The notes: generated by a model not told the origin, from the sequence alone. A DNA stretch of 64,000 bases from Zoogloea sp016790385 (GCF_041916735.1 NZ_JAYRYY010000019.1), one strand, 5' to 3'. Counted from the first letter of the stretch, positions 1-9,477 are shown. Numbers and translations: made by a program.

Positions 1-243
1 GCCCGGCACGTCGTAGCTTTCGCCGGGGCCATAGGTCTTCCATTCGCTGGAACTGGCCAGCTTGATGGTCGCCTTGCCGGCCACGGTTTCCATGATCTCA
101 GGTGCGCCGGTGTTGAAGGTCTGCGTGGCAGGCAGGATCACGCCCACGCTCTTGCGTGTGCCATCGGCCAGGGTGACGGTGTGCGACACGCACTTGCCAT
201 CGATCTGCTCAATGCAGACCTGTCCCGCACAGTCCCCGCTCAT
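1..243 (-). CDS. ppnP: Pyrimidine/purine nucleoside phosphorylase (PpnP), 3' end outside window
   Basis: Reading the minus strand from an ATG at 243 gives 81 codons open to the window edge, so the C-terminus is missing. The protein carries the motifs GKCVSHTVTLADGT, SVGVILP, TFNTGAPEIMETV and YGPGESYDVPG, typical of the small single-cupin PpnP (YaiE, DUF1255) family. These homomeric cytosolic enzymes phosphorolyse nucleosides to free base and ribose-1-phosphate. The family is about 95-105 residues, so only some 20-25 residues should lie outside. The N-terminus could extend slightly through an upstream non-ATG codon. It is divergent from dinB. Confidence 0.8.
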   Translation of the reverse strand, partial: MSGDCAGQVCIEQIDGKCVSHTVTLADGTRKSVGVILPATQTFNTGAPEIMETVAGKATIKLASSSEWKTYGPGESYDVPG

Positions 244-395
244 CGTCAAACACCCGGCGCGAGTCCCCCTGATATATTCCGGTCACGGACTCGCAAAGCC
301 CCCACAACCACCTGCAGGACGCGGCGCAGCGCGGTGACGCGCGGTAGTGCAAAATAGCTGGCCGACCTCACTCCACGCACCCGACCCCGGCTCCC

Positions 396-1556
396 ATGCC
401 CCACCTCCCCCGCAGCATCGCCCACCTGGACATGGACGCGTTCTACGCGTCGGTGGAGCTGCTGCGCTACCCGCAGCTGCGGGGGCTCCCTGTGGTGGTG
501 GGTGGGCGACGCGCCGTGGCGGGGGAACACCTCGACGAATTTCCGCGCCTGCGCAGCTACACCGGACGAGGCGTGATCACGACCTCCACCTACGAAGCAC
601 GGGCGCTGGGAGTGCATTCGGGCATGGGCCTGATGAAAGCCGCGCAACTGGCGCCCGATGCGATCCTGCTGCCTGCCGACTTCGAGGCCTACCGACACCA
701 TTCGCGCCTTTTCAAAAGAGCAGTAAGTGCAATTGCCCCTGAGATGGAAGACCGGGGCATCGACGAGATCTACCTGGACCTGACCGCCCTCAACCCCGAG
801 GGCAGCCGCGACGGTGCCCGGGCCATCGCCCTGCGCCTGCAACAGGCCGTGCGTGAGGCCACCGGACTGTCCTGCTCCCTGGGCGTGGCACCCAACAAAC
901 TGCTGGCCAAGCTGTGCTCCGACCTGGAAAAGCCCGCCGGTATCACCGTGGTGGCGGCCGAGGACATCCCCGTGCGCATCTGGCCCCTGCCGGCCCGCCG
1001 CATCAACGGCATCGGCCCCAAGGCCGCCGCACGCTTGGAAGCCCTGGGCATCGTCAGCATCGCCGATCTGGCCGCCGCCGACCCGGCCTGGCTTCAGGAT
1101 CACTTCGGCGAGCGCTACGGCGTGTGGCTGCACCGCGCCGCCCACGGCGACGACACCCGCCCGGTGGTCACCCGCAGCGAGCCCAAGAGCCTGTCCCGGG
1201 AGACCACCTTCGAACGCGACCTCCACCCCCGCGCTGACAAGGCCGAACTCTCCGGGCACTTCACCCGCCTGTGCGAGCAACTCGCCGCCGACCTGGCGCG
1301 CAAGGGCTACGTGGGCAAGACCATTGGCCTCAAACTGCGCTTCGACAACTTCCACACCGTCACCCGCGACCAGACCCTGCCCGCCCCCACCGGCGAGGCC
1401 GCGGCCATCCGCCGGGCCGCGGGGGAATGCGCGCGGCGCGTGCAGCTCGACAGACGCATCCGCCTGCTCGGCGTGCGCGTGGCCAGCCTGAGCCGCCGCG
1501 ACGCCAGCCCCGGACACGCCACACCCCTACCGGCCCAGGCGGAACTCTTCGCCTGA
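396..1556 (+). CDS. dinB: DNA polymerase IV (Y-family translesion polymerase)
   Basis: 386 residues. The palm motif DMDAFYASVE gives catalytic D12 and steric-gate Y17; GIDEIYLDLT supplies the second acidic pair D123/E124. Little-finger sequence follows, and the C-terminus ends in QAELF (381-385), a beta-clamp binding pentapeptide. Compared with E. coli Pol IV there is an extra segment of about 18 residues (roughly 40-57) after GGRR in the fingers/palm region. Pol IV performs error-prone bypass of minor-groove lesions. I see no obvious LexA box in the 152-bp divergent gap to ppnP, so SOS control is unproven. The next gene, ovoA, begins 36 bp downstream. Confidence 0.93.
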   Translation: MPHLPRSIAHLDMDAFYASVELLRYPQLRGLPVVVGGRRAVAGEHLDEFPRLRSYTGRGVITTSTYEARALGVHSGMGLMKAAQLAPDAILLPADFEAYRHHSRLFKRAVSAIAPEMEDRGIDEIYLDLTALNPEGSRDGARAIALRLQQAVREATGLSCSLGVAPNKLLAKLCSDLEKPAGITVVAAEDIPVRIWPLPARRINGIGPKAAARLEALGIVSIADLAAADPAWLQDHFGERYGVWLHRAAHGDDTRPVVTRSEPKSLSRETTFERDLHPRADKAELSGHFTRLCEQLAADLARKGYVGKTIGLKLRFDNFHTVTRDQTLPAPTGEAAAIRRAAGECARRVQLDRRIRLLGVRVASLSRRDASPGHATPLPAQAELFA

Positions 1557-1592
1557 CGCAGCCATGACAAGAATGACTTCCAGGAGACCCGC

Positions 1593-3992
1593 ATGTCCCA
1601 ACCCACCCTAGAACCGGCCATCCCCGCCGCCGTGGAACCCTGGCGACAGAACCTCCGCGGCGAGCATGACGCCCTGCTCCACGGCCCCCGCCCAGCCTGG
1701 TGGTGGACCGGCCTCGCGCCCGCCGACTGCCCCGGCCGTCAGCCCGACGGCCGCCTCACCGCCCTACCGCAGCCGCGGCTCGACACCTGCACCCGCGAAT
1801 CGGTCCTGGCCGTGTTCGACAACGGCTGGACCCTCACCGAACTGCTCTTTGCCGGCCTGCAGGGCGAGGCCGCCTTCTACCGGCCGCCCTACCACCACCT
1901 GCGCCACCCCATGCTGTTCTACTACTGCCATCCGGCGGCGCTCTATGTGAACAAACTGCGGGTTGCGGGGCTCATCGACAACCCCATCAACCCCTACTTC
2001 GAGCGCATCTTCGAAACCGGCGTGGACGAGATGCGCTGGGACGACATGTCCAAGAACGAGATGCTGTGGCCCAGCTTTGCCGAAGCCCACCGCTACCGGC
2101 AGCAGGTTTACACCACGGTGCGTCAACTCATCGAGACCCACCCCGACCTCGCCGCCGGCCATGCGCCGATCACCATGGATCACCCCCTGTGGGCGCTGTT
2201 CCTGGGTTTCGAACACGAACGCATCCATCTGGAAACCTCCTCGGTCCTGATCCGCGAGCTGCCCATGGACTGCGTTCAGCGCCCGCCCGAATGGCCCGCC
2301 CTCCACTCCAGCGCCGGCAAGGTCGCTCCCTTCCCGCCCACCGCCGGCGTCGACTACCCCCAGCCACGCTTCATCGATCTGCCCGCCAGCCAGGTGAAGA
2401 TCGGCAAACCCCGCAACTGGCCCAGCTTCGGCTGGGACAACGAGTACGGCGAGCGGACGGTGGCGGTGCAGCCCTTCCGCGTTGATAGCCAGCTCGTCAG
2501 CAACGGCGCCTTCCTCGAATTCATCCAGAGTGGCGGCTACCTTGACCCCCAGTGGTGGTCCGAGGCCGGCTGGGAATGGCGCGGTTTCCGCAACAGCAAG
2601 TGGCCATGCTTCTGGGTGCCCGACGGCCCCGCCGGCCTGCACCAATACCGCCTGCGCACCCTCTTCGAGACCATCCCGATGCCGTGGAACTGGCCCGCCG
2701 AGGTGAACGCCCACGAGGCCGCCGCCTTCTGTGCCTGGCGCAGCGCCCAGGACGGCATTCCCTGCCGGCTGCCCACCGAGGCCGAACATCACGCCCTGCG
2801 TGAGGCGGCATGGGCCGCAACCGACCCCGCCGCCCACCACGACGGCATCCGCCTGGGCCAGGCCCTTGGCTGGAACAGCCAGCTCGCCCACGGCTCCCCG
2901 TGGCCGGTGGACGCCGGCCAGCCGGCCGGCAGCGGTGCTCGCGACGTGTTCGGCAACGTCTGGCAATGGCACGGGGACGATTTCCATCCCCTGCCGGGCA
3001 GCAAGGTCCATCCCTACTACGACGACTTCTCCACCCCCTGCTACGACGGCCAGCACCAGATGATCCTGGGCGGCTCGTGGATCTCCTGTGGTGACGAGGC
3101 CGGCGTGTGGGCGCGCTTCCACTTCCGCCCCCACTTCTTCCAGCATGCGGGCTTCCGTGTCGTCCAGGCGGCCCACGATGGTGGCATCATCAAGCTCGCC
3201 ATGGCCGACTCCGGCCGGCAGGTTTACGAAGACGCGCGCATGGTGGATGACTACATGCTCCTCCACCACGGCGAACCCCAGACCCAGATGCCCTGGCCCG
3301 GCGGCCCCCAGCGTGCCACGGCCTTTCCCCAGCGCTGCGCCGACTGGCTCATCGACGGCGCCCGCCAGTACGCCAGCGGCACCGCCCGGGCCCTGGACAT
3401 CGGCTGCGCCGTGGGCGGCGCCAGCTTCGAGCTGGCCCGGGGCTTCAACGAGGTGCTCGGGGTGGATCTGTCCCGGGCCTTCATCGACGCCGCCAATACC
3501 CTCAAGAAGGACGGCAGCCGCCCCTGGTTCCGCCGCGATGAGGGCGACCTGGGCCAGATCCTGGCGGCCCGCATCGACCCAAGCATCGACCGCAGCCGGG
3601 TGAGTTTCCGCCAGGCCGACGCCTGTTCCCTGCCCGCCGAGCTGGTGGACATGGATGCCGTGCTGCTCGCCAACCTCCTGTGCCGCCTGCCCAGCCCCAA
3701 GTCCCTGCTCGGCCGCCTCGGCGGCCACCGGGGTCTGGTCAAGGTAGGCGGGCTGGTGGCCCTGTTCTCGCCCTATTCATGGCTGGAGCAATTCACCCCC
3801 CGGGAAGCCTGGCTTGGCGGCTACGAGCAGGACGGCCAGCCGGTGAAGAGCGCCGACGCCCTGAAGGCCTACTTGCGTGAAGAAGGCTTCGCGCTGCGCC
3901 GGGAGGAGGAAGTGCCCCTGGTGATCCGGGAGCACGCCCGCAAGTACCAGTTCATCATCACCCACGGGATGCTGTGGCAGCGGGAACGCTGA
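1593..3992 (+). CDS. ovoA: OvoA: 5-histidylcysteine sulfoxide synthase / N-methyltransferase (ovothiol biosynthesis)
   Basis: 799 residues with the full OvoA architecture: an N-terminal DinB_2-like domain, a central FGE-sulfatase (formylglycine-generating-enzyme-like) domain to about residue 560, and a C-terminal SAM methyltransferase (about 595-799, glycine-rich DIGCAVGGASFE). The non-heme iron motif HX3HXE is intact (H208, H212, E214). The family oxidatively couples cysteine to histidine C5 and later N-methylates the thiolhistidine; a PLP lyase (OvoB), not present here, completes ovothiol A. The start is supported by AGGAG upstream. A 121-bp repeat begins on the base after the TGA stop. Confidence 0.93.
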   Translation: MSQPTLEPAIPAAVEPWRQNLRGEHDALLHGPRPAWWWTGLAPADCPGRQPDGRLTALPQPRLDTCTRESVLAVFDNGWTLTELLFAGLQGEAAFYRPPYHHLRHPMLFYYCHPAALYVNKLRVAGLIDNPINPYFERIFETGVDEMRWDDMSKNEMLWPSFAEAHRYRQQVYTTVRQLIETHPDLAAGHAPITMDHPLWALFLGFEHERIHLETSSVLIRELPMDCVQRPPEWPALHSSAGKVAPFPPTAGVDYPQPRFIDLPASQVKIGKPRNWPSFGWDNEYGERTVAVQPFRVDSQLVSNGAFLEFIQSGGYLDPQWWSEAGWEWRGFRNSKWPCFWVPDGPAGLHQYRLRTLFETIPMPWNWPAEVNAHEAAAFCAWRSAQDGIPCRLPTEAEHHALREAAWAATDPAAHHDGIRLGQALGWNSQLAHGSPWPVDAGQPAGSGARDVFGNVWQWHGDDFHPLPGSKVHPYYDDFSTPCYDGQHQMILGGSWISCGDEAGVWARFHFRPHFFQHAGFRVVQAAHDGGIIKLAMADSGRQVYEDARMVDDYMLLHHGEPQTQMPWPGGPQRATAFPQRCADWLIDGARQYASGTARALDIGCAVGGASFELARGFNEVLGVDLSRAFIDAANTLKKDGSRPWFRRDEGDLGQILAARIDPSIDRSRVSFRQADACSLPAELVDMDAVLLANLLCRLPSPKSLLGRLGGHRGLVKVGGLVALFSPYSWLEQFTPREAWLGGYEQDGQPVKSADALKAYLREEGFALRREEEVPLVIREHARKYQFIITHGMLWQRER

Positions 3993-4113
3993 GAGGGTGT
4001 GTATAAATCTACTGCGCGGCCCGATTTCGCCCCTGCGATGCTCACCGTACCCTTGTACGGCTGCGCTTCTCGGGGCGAACTCGAACCGCTCGCTACGACT
4101 TCTTCACACCCTC
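3993..4113. repeat. 121-bp dispersed inverted-repeat element, copy A
   Basis: Begins on the base directly after the ovoA TGA and fills the convergent gap to the next gene. Its ends are GAGGGTGT... and ...TCTTCACACCCTC. It is in the opposite orientation to copy D (57616-57736) and clearly homologous along its length. A central hairpin CCGTAC-cctt-GTACGG lies at 4045-4060, and TTCGCCCC/GGGGCGAA arms pair around it, so the whole element can fold. It holds no gene. Confidence 0.85.
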
Positions 4114-4137
4114 TGAGCCGCCGGAAGCGCCCGGGCC

Positions 4138-6492
4138 TTACTCGGGCCAGTTGCGGGCGGCGCTCACGCCGCTGGCGATGGCCCGCTCGCGGAGCTGCCG
4201 GGCCGCCTCGGGGGAGCGGGCGCGCAGCGGCAGGTAGGCGTCGCCAGCGGCCTGGATGTTGTTCTCCATCAGGTGGCTCAGCACCACCAGGGTCATCACC
4301 GGCACCGCCCCCGGTTGCCGCTCCAGCAGGCGCTGGGCGTTGTCCCGGGCTTTCTGGGGCAGGCGCGCGCCCAGATAGGCCTGGGCCAGATAGTAGCGGG
4401 CATCCTGGGCCGTCGGGCTCAGGGTCAGGGCCTTCTCCAGGGACTGGATGGCGCGCCCCAGGTTGCGGTTGCGCAGCTGGGCCTCGCCCAGGTTGATCCA
4501 CGCATTGGCCATGTTCGGGTCGAGTCGCACCGCCGTTTCCAGGGGCTCGATGGCTTCGGCCAGTCGCCCCAGCTTCATCAGGGCGTAGCCCTTTCCGCTC
4601 CAGGCCAGCACATTCACCGGGTCGATCGCCAGCGCCCGCTCCTCGTAGGCCAGGGCGCCGGCCGGGTCCCCCTTGGCCCCCAGGGCCTTGGCCGTGGTGA
4701 GGCACATGCGCAGCAACTTCGGGTCGGCGGCTTCGGCCCTGCGCAGGATGGCCAGCGCCTGATCCGGGTTGCCCGTGCCGATCATGGCTTCGGCCCACGA
4801 CACCAGTTCATCGGGAGTCATGCTCGTCAGTCCATCGAGCTTCTGGAAAGCCATGGCCGCCTCCCGCGGCTTGCCTGCCTTCAGGTAGGCCAGACTCAGC
4901 ATGCGCCAACCATGGAGGGATTTCGGGTCCCGCTCAACCGCTCCCCGCGCATCCTCAATGGCGGCGGGCAGCTTGTTCAGCTCCATGCGGATACCCGCCC
5001 TGTTGGCCAGCGTTTCGGCATGGGTCGGCGCCAGGGCCACGGCCTTTTCGACGGCCGCCTCGGCTTCCAGCGGGCGCCCCAGGCGCATCAGAACGGCCGC
5101 CAACCCCGACCACCCATCCGCCAGGTCCGGCGCCAGGGCCACCGCTTTGCGCATGGCTTCCTCGGCCGGCCCCAGTCGGCCACGCTTGAGTTCGCCCAGG
5201 CCAAGGACGAGCTGGGTACGGCCCTGCTCCCGTTTGCCACTATCCGCCGCCGCGGAGAGGCGGCTCGCCTCGTCCACCTTGCCCGACTGGGCATACAGTT
5301 CGGCCAGGCGGCCGCGGGCAAGCGCATCCACATCCCCCAGGCGCGCGGCGGCGGCCAGGGCGCGGGCGGCGTCCTGGTGACGCCCCATCTCGTCCTCGAT
5401 CTGCCCGAGCAGGCGCCACACGGCAGCCCGCCCCGGCGCACGTCGCACGGCCTCCTTCGCATGGGCATGGGCTTCCTCCGGGCGCTGCTGCCCGCGAAGC
5501 CACTCGGCGCGACGCAGCGCCGTCTCGGCATTCATGGGGTAGATGGCGTCGGCCTTGGCCAGACTGGCCTCGGCCGCCTCGGGCTGGTTCTGGGAATACT
5601 GCACAAGGGCGAGGTGGATCCATGCCCATAAAAAGAAGCGGTCGATATCAAGGGCGCTGCGAAGCGCGGCCTCGGCCTCCGGCAAGCGTTGCTGCCGCCA
5701 CAACGCCTGACCGAGGGTGGCCTTCGCCGGCGCCGACCCGGGCTGCGCGATCGACCACGCGCGGGCGTGGGCTTCAAGGGCGCTCCAGTCTTCGCTGCGG
5801 GTCAAGGGCTCGGCTTCGGACAGCCAGGGTTTTTCAGGCGCTGGAACGGCCGCCGGTGCGGGGGGCGCGTCCCCGGCCGCCAGAAGCGCCGCGACGCTGC
5901 CTGCGGACATGGCCATGTTGAGGTTCTGCCCTGTGCCCAGGATGGCCCGGGTAACTCCCACCAGCCGCCCGTCCCGGTCAAACAGGCCACCGCCGCTGGA
6001 GCCGGGCGACTGGGGGGCGGTGCTGACCAGATAAGGGTGAGGCTGCGTCTGCTCACCCACGGCCACCAGACCCGCACTCACCGCCAACCCGAAGCCAAGG
6101 GGGTTGCCCACTGCAAAAACCGGCTCACCCACCCGGGGCACCGCCCCCTCGCGCAATCGGGCCGGCGCCGCACCCAGGCCATCCACCTGAAGCAGGCAAA
6201 GATCCTGCACGGCGTTCTGGCGCAGCCAGGTGGCGGGCAGCCCCTTGTCACCCACGTACACCCGGATCACCGGGGCGCTCTCGATCACGTGGCAGTTGGT
6301 GACAACCCGTTGCGGCGCCACCACCACGCCACTCCCCTGGCCCTCGGCGAGGCCCTTGCCATCCTCAGTGCGCACGGTCACCACCGAAGGCGATGTCAGG
6401 GCGAAGACCCGCTTCGCATCGTCGGACTCTCCCAAAGCCATGCCACTCGCCGCCCCGAGCGTTCCCGCCAGCATCCATGCCATCGGCCTCAT
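4138..6492 (-). CDS. Exported trypsin-like serine protease with tetratricopeptide repeats
   Basis: 784 residues with an N-terminal signal peptide (about 1-21). Residues about 25-210 form an S1C/trypsin-like fold with an intact triad: H68 in TNCHVI, D97 in VQDLCLL and S166 in PGSSGGGLF. The remaining ~550 residues are helical TPR-type repeats, suggesting a periplasmic protein that binds partners through the TPRs. The ATG overlaps the stop of the upstream paralogue by four bases (ATGA), so the two are translationally coupled. The substrate is unknown. No PDZ domain is visible, unlike DegP/DegS. Confidence 0.78.
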   Translation of the reverse strand: MRPMAWMLAGTLGAASGMALGESDDAKRVFALTSPSVVTVRTEDGKGLAEGQGSGVVVAPQRVVTNCHVIESAPVIRVYVGDKGLPATWLRQNAVQDLCLLQVDGLGAAPARLREGAVPRVGEPVFAVGNPLGFGLAVSAGLVAVGEQTQPHPYLVSTAPQSPGSSGGGLFDRDGRLVGVTRAILGTGQNLNMAMSAGSVAALLAAGDAPPAPAAVPAPEKPWLSEAEPLTRSEDWSALEAHARAWSIAQPGSAPAKATLGQALWRQQRLPEAEAALRSALDIDRFFLWAWIHLALVQYSQNQPEAAEASLAKADAIYPMNAETALRRAEWLRGQQRPEEAHAHAKEAVRRAPGRAAVWRLLGQIEDEMGRHQDAARALAAAARLGDVDALARGRLAELYAQSGKVDEASRLSAAADSGKREQGRTQLVLGLGELKRGRLGPAEEAMRKAVALAPDLADGWSGLAAVLMRLGRPLEAEAAVEKAVALAPTHAETLANRAGIRMELNKLPAAIEDARGAVERDPKSLHGWRMLSLAYLKAGKPREAAMAFQKLDGLTSMTPDELVSWAEAMIGTGNPDQALAILRRAEAADPKLLRMCLTTAKALGAKGDPAGALAYEERALAIDPVNVLAWSGKGYALMKLGRLAEAIEPLETAVRLDPNMANAWINLGEAQLRNRNLGRAIQSLEKALTLSPTAQDARYYLAQAYLGARLPQKARDNAQRLLERQPGAVPVMTLVVLSHLMENNIQAAGDAYLPLRARSPEAARQLRERAIASGVSAARNWPE

Positions 6493-8315
6493 CGTGCGGC
6501 TCCTTTTTGTTCCAAGGCCGCAAAATTGGCCCGCCAGGCTTCCTCGGCGGCCGGGCCGTCGAGGGCACGCAGCTTCTCGTAGCCGTCCAGGGCCTCTGCC
6601 TGCCGGCCGAGTAGCCGCCGGGCTTCAATCAACGCCGCCCACACCTTGGTCTGGCCCGGATCGATCTGCAGCGAGCGCTCCAGGGCCGGCACGGCCTGGG
6701 CCAGACGATTGAGGATCGACAGGGTGAAACCCACCTGCCGCCAGTTGCGCGCGTCATCGGGTGCCTGCGCCGCGAGAGCCTCGAAACGCGCAAGGGCCTC
6801 CTCGGGTCGGCCGCCGTCCTTCAATATCACCCCGAGCTGATAGTCCCAGGTGGGCTCCCCGGGGTTGGCACGATGGGCGGCCTCGAAGGCCGCAATGGCC
6901 TCGGGAAAGCGCTTCATTTCGTAATAGGCCAGACCCATGCCGCCCCAGGCCCGGTCGGGGCCCTGGAGATCGCGGGCGAGGCTTTCACGAAAGGCACTGA
7001 TCGCCGCCTCCGGCCGCCCCAGGCGCGCCTCGACAACACCCCGCCAGTAGTGAGTAGCCGCCGTGTCCTTGTCCTTCTCGGGCAGGCGCTCGAGCACGCC
7101 GTAGGCCCGTTCCGGCTTGTTCGCGGCGAGATAGACCTGAATCAGGGCATAGCGGGGCCCGGGAGCTTCCGGAAAGAGGCTGGCCAGACGGGTATAGAGC
7201 GCAACCGCCGTGGCATGATCGCCGCGGAGCCGGGCCAGATCGGCAAGGCCCCAGTAGGCTGGCATCTGCCAGGGATCAAGATCAAGGGCCTCGCGGTAGG
7301 AGGCCTCCGCCTCCCTGTGCTGGCCAGCCGCCTGACGTAGCTGGGCAACGAGAAGCCGCGCCGGCGCGTACTCCCGGTGGGCGGCCACGAGGGCCTGGGC
7401 ATGGGTCAGGGCCTCGCTGCGCAGCCGGGCTGCCACCAGGGCCTGGCCAAGGCCATAGCCCACGTCCGGACGGTCGGGGCTGATTCGCCACAGGGCGCGC
7501 CAGGCATCGAGTTCCTGCGGCCCCTGCTTCAGACCACGTGCGGCGCCCATGGCGAAGCGCCAGGCATCGGCGCTGTCCGGCTCGCGTCGCGCCCAATCGG
7601 CGCTCAGCGTCTGCAATTCGCCCCAGCGCCCGGCCTTGAGCAGCGCCGTGGCCGCGTCATAGCGCTGTAGCTGTTCGGCGCTGCGGGCCGCCCGCGCCTC
7701 GATCTCGTCCACCCAGGCGGCCAGGGACGCAAAATTCACATTCTGTCCGTCGCGCCGGCGGTAGTCGATGATGCCCACCAGCGCCCCCGTTTCGTCCACC
7801 AACGCCCCACCCTCGGAACCCGGAGAAATGGGCGCGGTGAACTGAACATAATCACCAGCGGAGAACCGCCGCACCCCCGACACCACGCCCTCGGAGATGC
7901 CGACCCCCAGGCCCAGGGCATTGGACACCGCGAATACCCGACCTCCGGGCGCGGAAGGGCGCGCCCTGGGCAGGGCCGGCCCCGTGTCAGCGTCAGCCGC
8001 GAGCAGGCACAAGTTGCGCTCCCGATCCCGGGCCGTCACCCGCACCGGCAGCGCTTGCGGCCCGGCACCCAGATGCAGGCTCGCCGCCCCGTCGAGGATC
8101 TCGCATACGGTCACAAAGCGACCTGCCGCCAGTCGGGTTGCCGAATAACTACCCACGCGCACGCCCCCGGCGTCACGCACTTCCAGTACCGCCAGGGCCG
8201 GCGCCACGGTGGCAAATACCTCCGGCGGTGACAGGGCCGCAACCGGGCCGACCAGGGCAGTCTGGATGAGGGCCGCAAACAGGCACGACAGCGGGATCTT
8301 CGGGGTGGATTTCAT
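6489..8315 (-). CDS. Exported trypsin-fold pseudoprotease with tetratricopeptide repeats
   Basis: 608 residues with a signal peptide (about 1-28). The N-terminal 220 residues align by eye with the trypsin domain of the downstream gene, but all three catalytic positions are changed: His to E72 (TVCEIL versus TNCHVI), Asp to N101 (ERNLCLL versus VQDLCLL) and Ser to E168 (PGSEGGALV versus PGSSGGGLF). Fold-defining glycines are kept. TPR repeats fill about 225-600. It is first in a two-gene operon and probably acts as a non-catalytic partner or binding protein for its neighbour; that role is inference. Confidence 0.75.
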   Translation of the reverse strand: MKSTPKIPLSCLFAALIQTALVGPVAALSPPEVFATVAPALAVLEVRDAGGVRVGSYSATRLAAGRFVTVCEILDGAASLHLGAGPQALPVRVTARDRERNLCLLAADADTGPALPRARPSAPGGRVFAVSNALGLGVGISEGVVSGVRRFSAGDYVQFTAPISPGSEGGALVDETGALVGIIDYRRRDGQNVNFASLAAWVDEIEARAARSAEQLQRYDAATALLKAGRWGELQTLSADWARREPDSADAWRFAMGAARGLKQGPQELDAWRALWRISPDRPDVGYGLGQALVAARLRSEALTHAQALVAAHREYAPARLLVAQLRQAAGQHREAEASYREALDLDPWQMPAYWGLADLARLRGDHATAVALYTRLASLFPEAPGPRYALIQVYLAANKPERAYGVLERLPEKDKDTAATHYWRGVVEARLGRPEAAISAFRESLARDLQGPDRAWGGMGLAYYEMKRFPEAIAAFEAAHRANPGEPTWDYQLGVILKDGGRPEEALARFEALAAQAPDDARNWRQVGFTLSILNRLAQAVPALERSLQIDPGQTKVWAALIEARRLLGRQAEALDGYEKLRALDGPAAEEAWRANFAALEQKGAAR

Positions 8316-8415
8316 GGCAACGCACGCGCTGCCGGGCAGAGGGCCCGGCCCTGATGGGGGAGCGCCGATTCTACCCTCTGGTCATGAACACCGTTCCGTG
8401 TCGGCACTATTTCAC

Positions 8416-9357
8416 CTACCGGCTGTAAATCAGGTCGGCGCCCGCCGCGGACGACGCCCCATCCCGGCCGGCGAGCGCAGCCTCCAGCGCCTCCCGCGCC
8501 CACGCCACGAAAACCCGCACCCGCGCCGGCTGAAGACGGGCATGGGGATAGACCACGCTGATCGGCCGGGCCGGCGTTTCAAACGTCTCCAGCACCGCAC
8601 ACAGGCGCCCGGCCGCCAGATGCGGCGCCACCTGGTAGGAAATGAACATGCCGAAACCCAGGCCGGCCAGACAGGCGTCCACAGCCGGCGCCACATGGTT
8701 GAACTCCAGATTGCCGGTAACCGGCACGGTGAAGCTGCGCCCCTGCTCCTCGAAACGCCACCAGGGCCCGGGCCCGGCCGAGAAGCCGACGCAGTTGGCC
8801 CGCAGCAGATCCCGCGGGTGGTCGGGGCTGCCCCGGCGGGCCAGGTAGTCCGGGCTCGCCACTACCATGCGCCGCACTTTGCCGACCGGGTGGGCAATCA
8901 GTGACGAGTCCTCCAGGTGGCCGATGCGCACCCCCACGTCGATGCCCTCCTCCAGCAGATGGGTCACCCTGTCGAGGAGCAGCAGGCGGCAGCGCATGCC
9001 GGCGTGGCGCTGCACGAAGGCCGTCACCGCGGGCGCCACGTACATCTGCCCGAACAGCACCGGCGCCGTCACCGTGAGCAGACCCGAGGGGTCTCCCGCC
9101 TCGTCGCGCAGGGCCGACTCCGCCTCGCCCAGGGCGGCCAGCAGGTTGCGGCAACTTTCCAGGTAGTGGCGCCCCTCACCGGTCAGGGCAATGCGGCGGG
9201 TGGTGCGATTGAAAAGACGCACGCCCAGTTCGGCTTCCAGGGCCGCCAGCGTGCGAACCACCGCGGGCAGGGACGCCCCGCTGGCTCGGGCGGCCGCGCT
9301 GAGGCTGCCCGCTTCGGCAATCTGCACGAAGGTCGCCATCGCCTTGAGCTTGTCCAT
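8416..9357 (-). CDS. LysR-family transcriptional regulator
   Basis: 313 residues. An N-terminal winged HTH (about 1-60, MDKLKAMATFVQIAEAGSLS then LPAVVRTLAALEAELGVRLF) is followed by a periplasmic-binding-like effector domain. The start at 9357 is chosen because GGAG lies 8 bases upstream; an upstream in-frame Met (9393) has no such site. It is divergent from the GST-like gene at 9478 with a 120-bp gap, the usual LysR arrangement, so it probably controls 9478-10994. The effector is unknown. Confidence 0.88.
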   Translation of the reverse strand: MDKLKAMATFVQIAEAGSLSAAARASGASLPAVVRTLAALEAELGVRLFNRTTRRIALTGEGRHYLESCRNLLAALGEAESALRDEAGDPSGLLTVTAPVLFGQMYVAPAVTAFVQRHAGMRCRLLLLDRVTHLLEEGIDVGVRIGHLEDSSLIAHPVGKVRRMVVASPDYLARRGSPDHPRDLLRANCVGFSAGPGPWWRFEEQGRSFTVPVTGNLEFNHVAPAVDACLAGLGFGMFISYQVAPHLAAGRLCAVLETFETPARPISVVYPHARLQPARVRVFVAWAREALEAALAGRDGASSAAGADLIYSR

Positions 9358-9477
9358 GGCAATTACTCCATTTATTGGATCAGTTAAATCCATATTGCGG
9401 CATTTATCCGCATCAAGGATTAAACCACACTGCATCCAGTGCTCCCCCCCGCCCTTCCCCCTTACGAAAGGTCTGTC

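Noticed and set aside
1764..3728. Long antisense open frame (654 codons) opposite ovoA
   Set aside because: High third-position GC on the sense strand removes stops on the antisense strand. Composition is low-complexity Gly/Ala/Val and ovoA is unambiguous.
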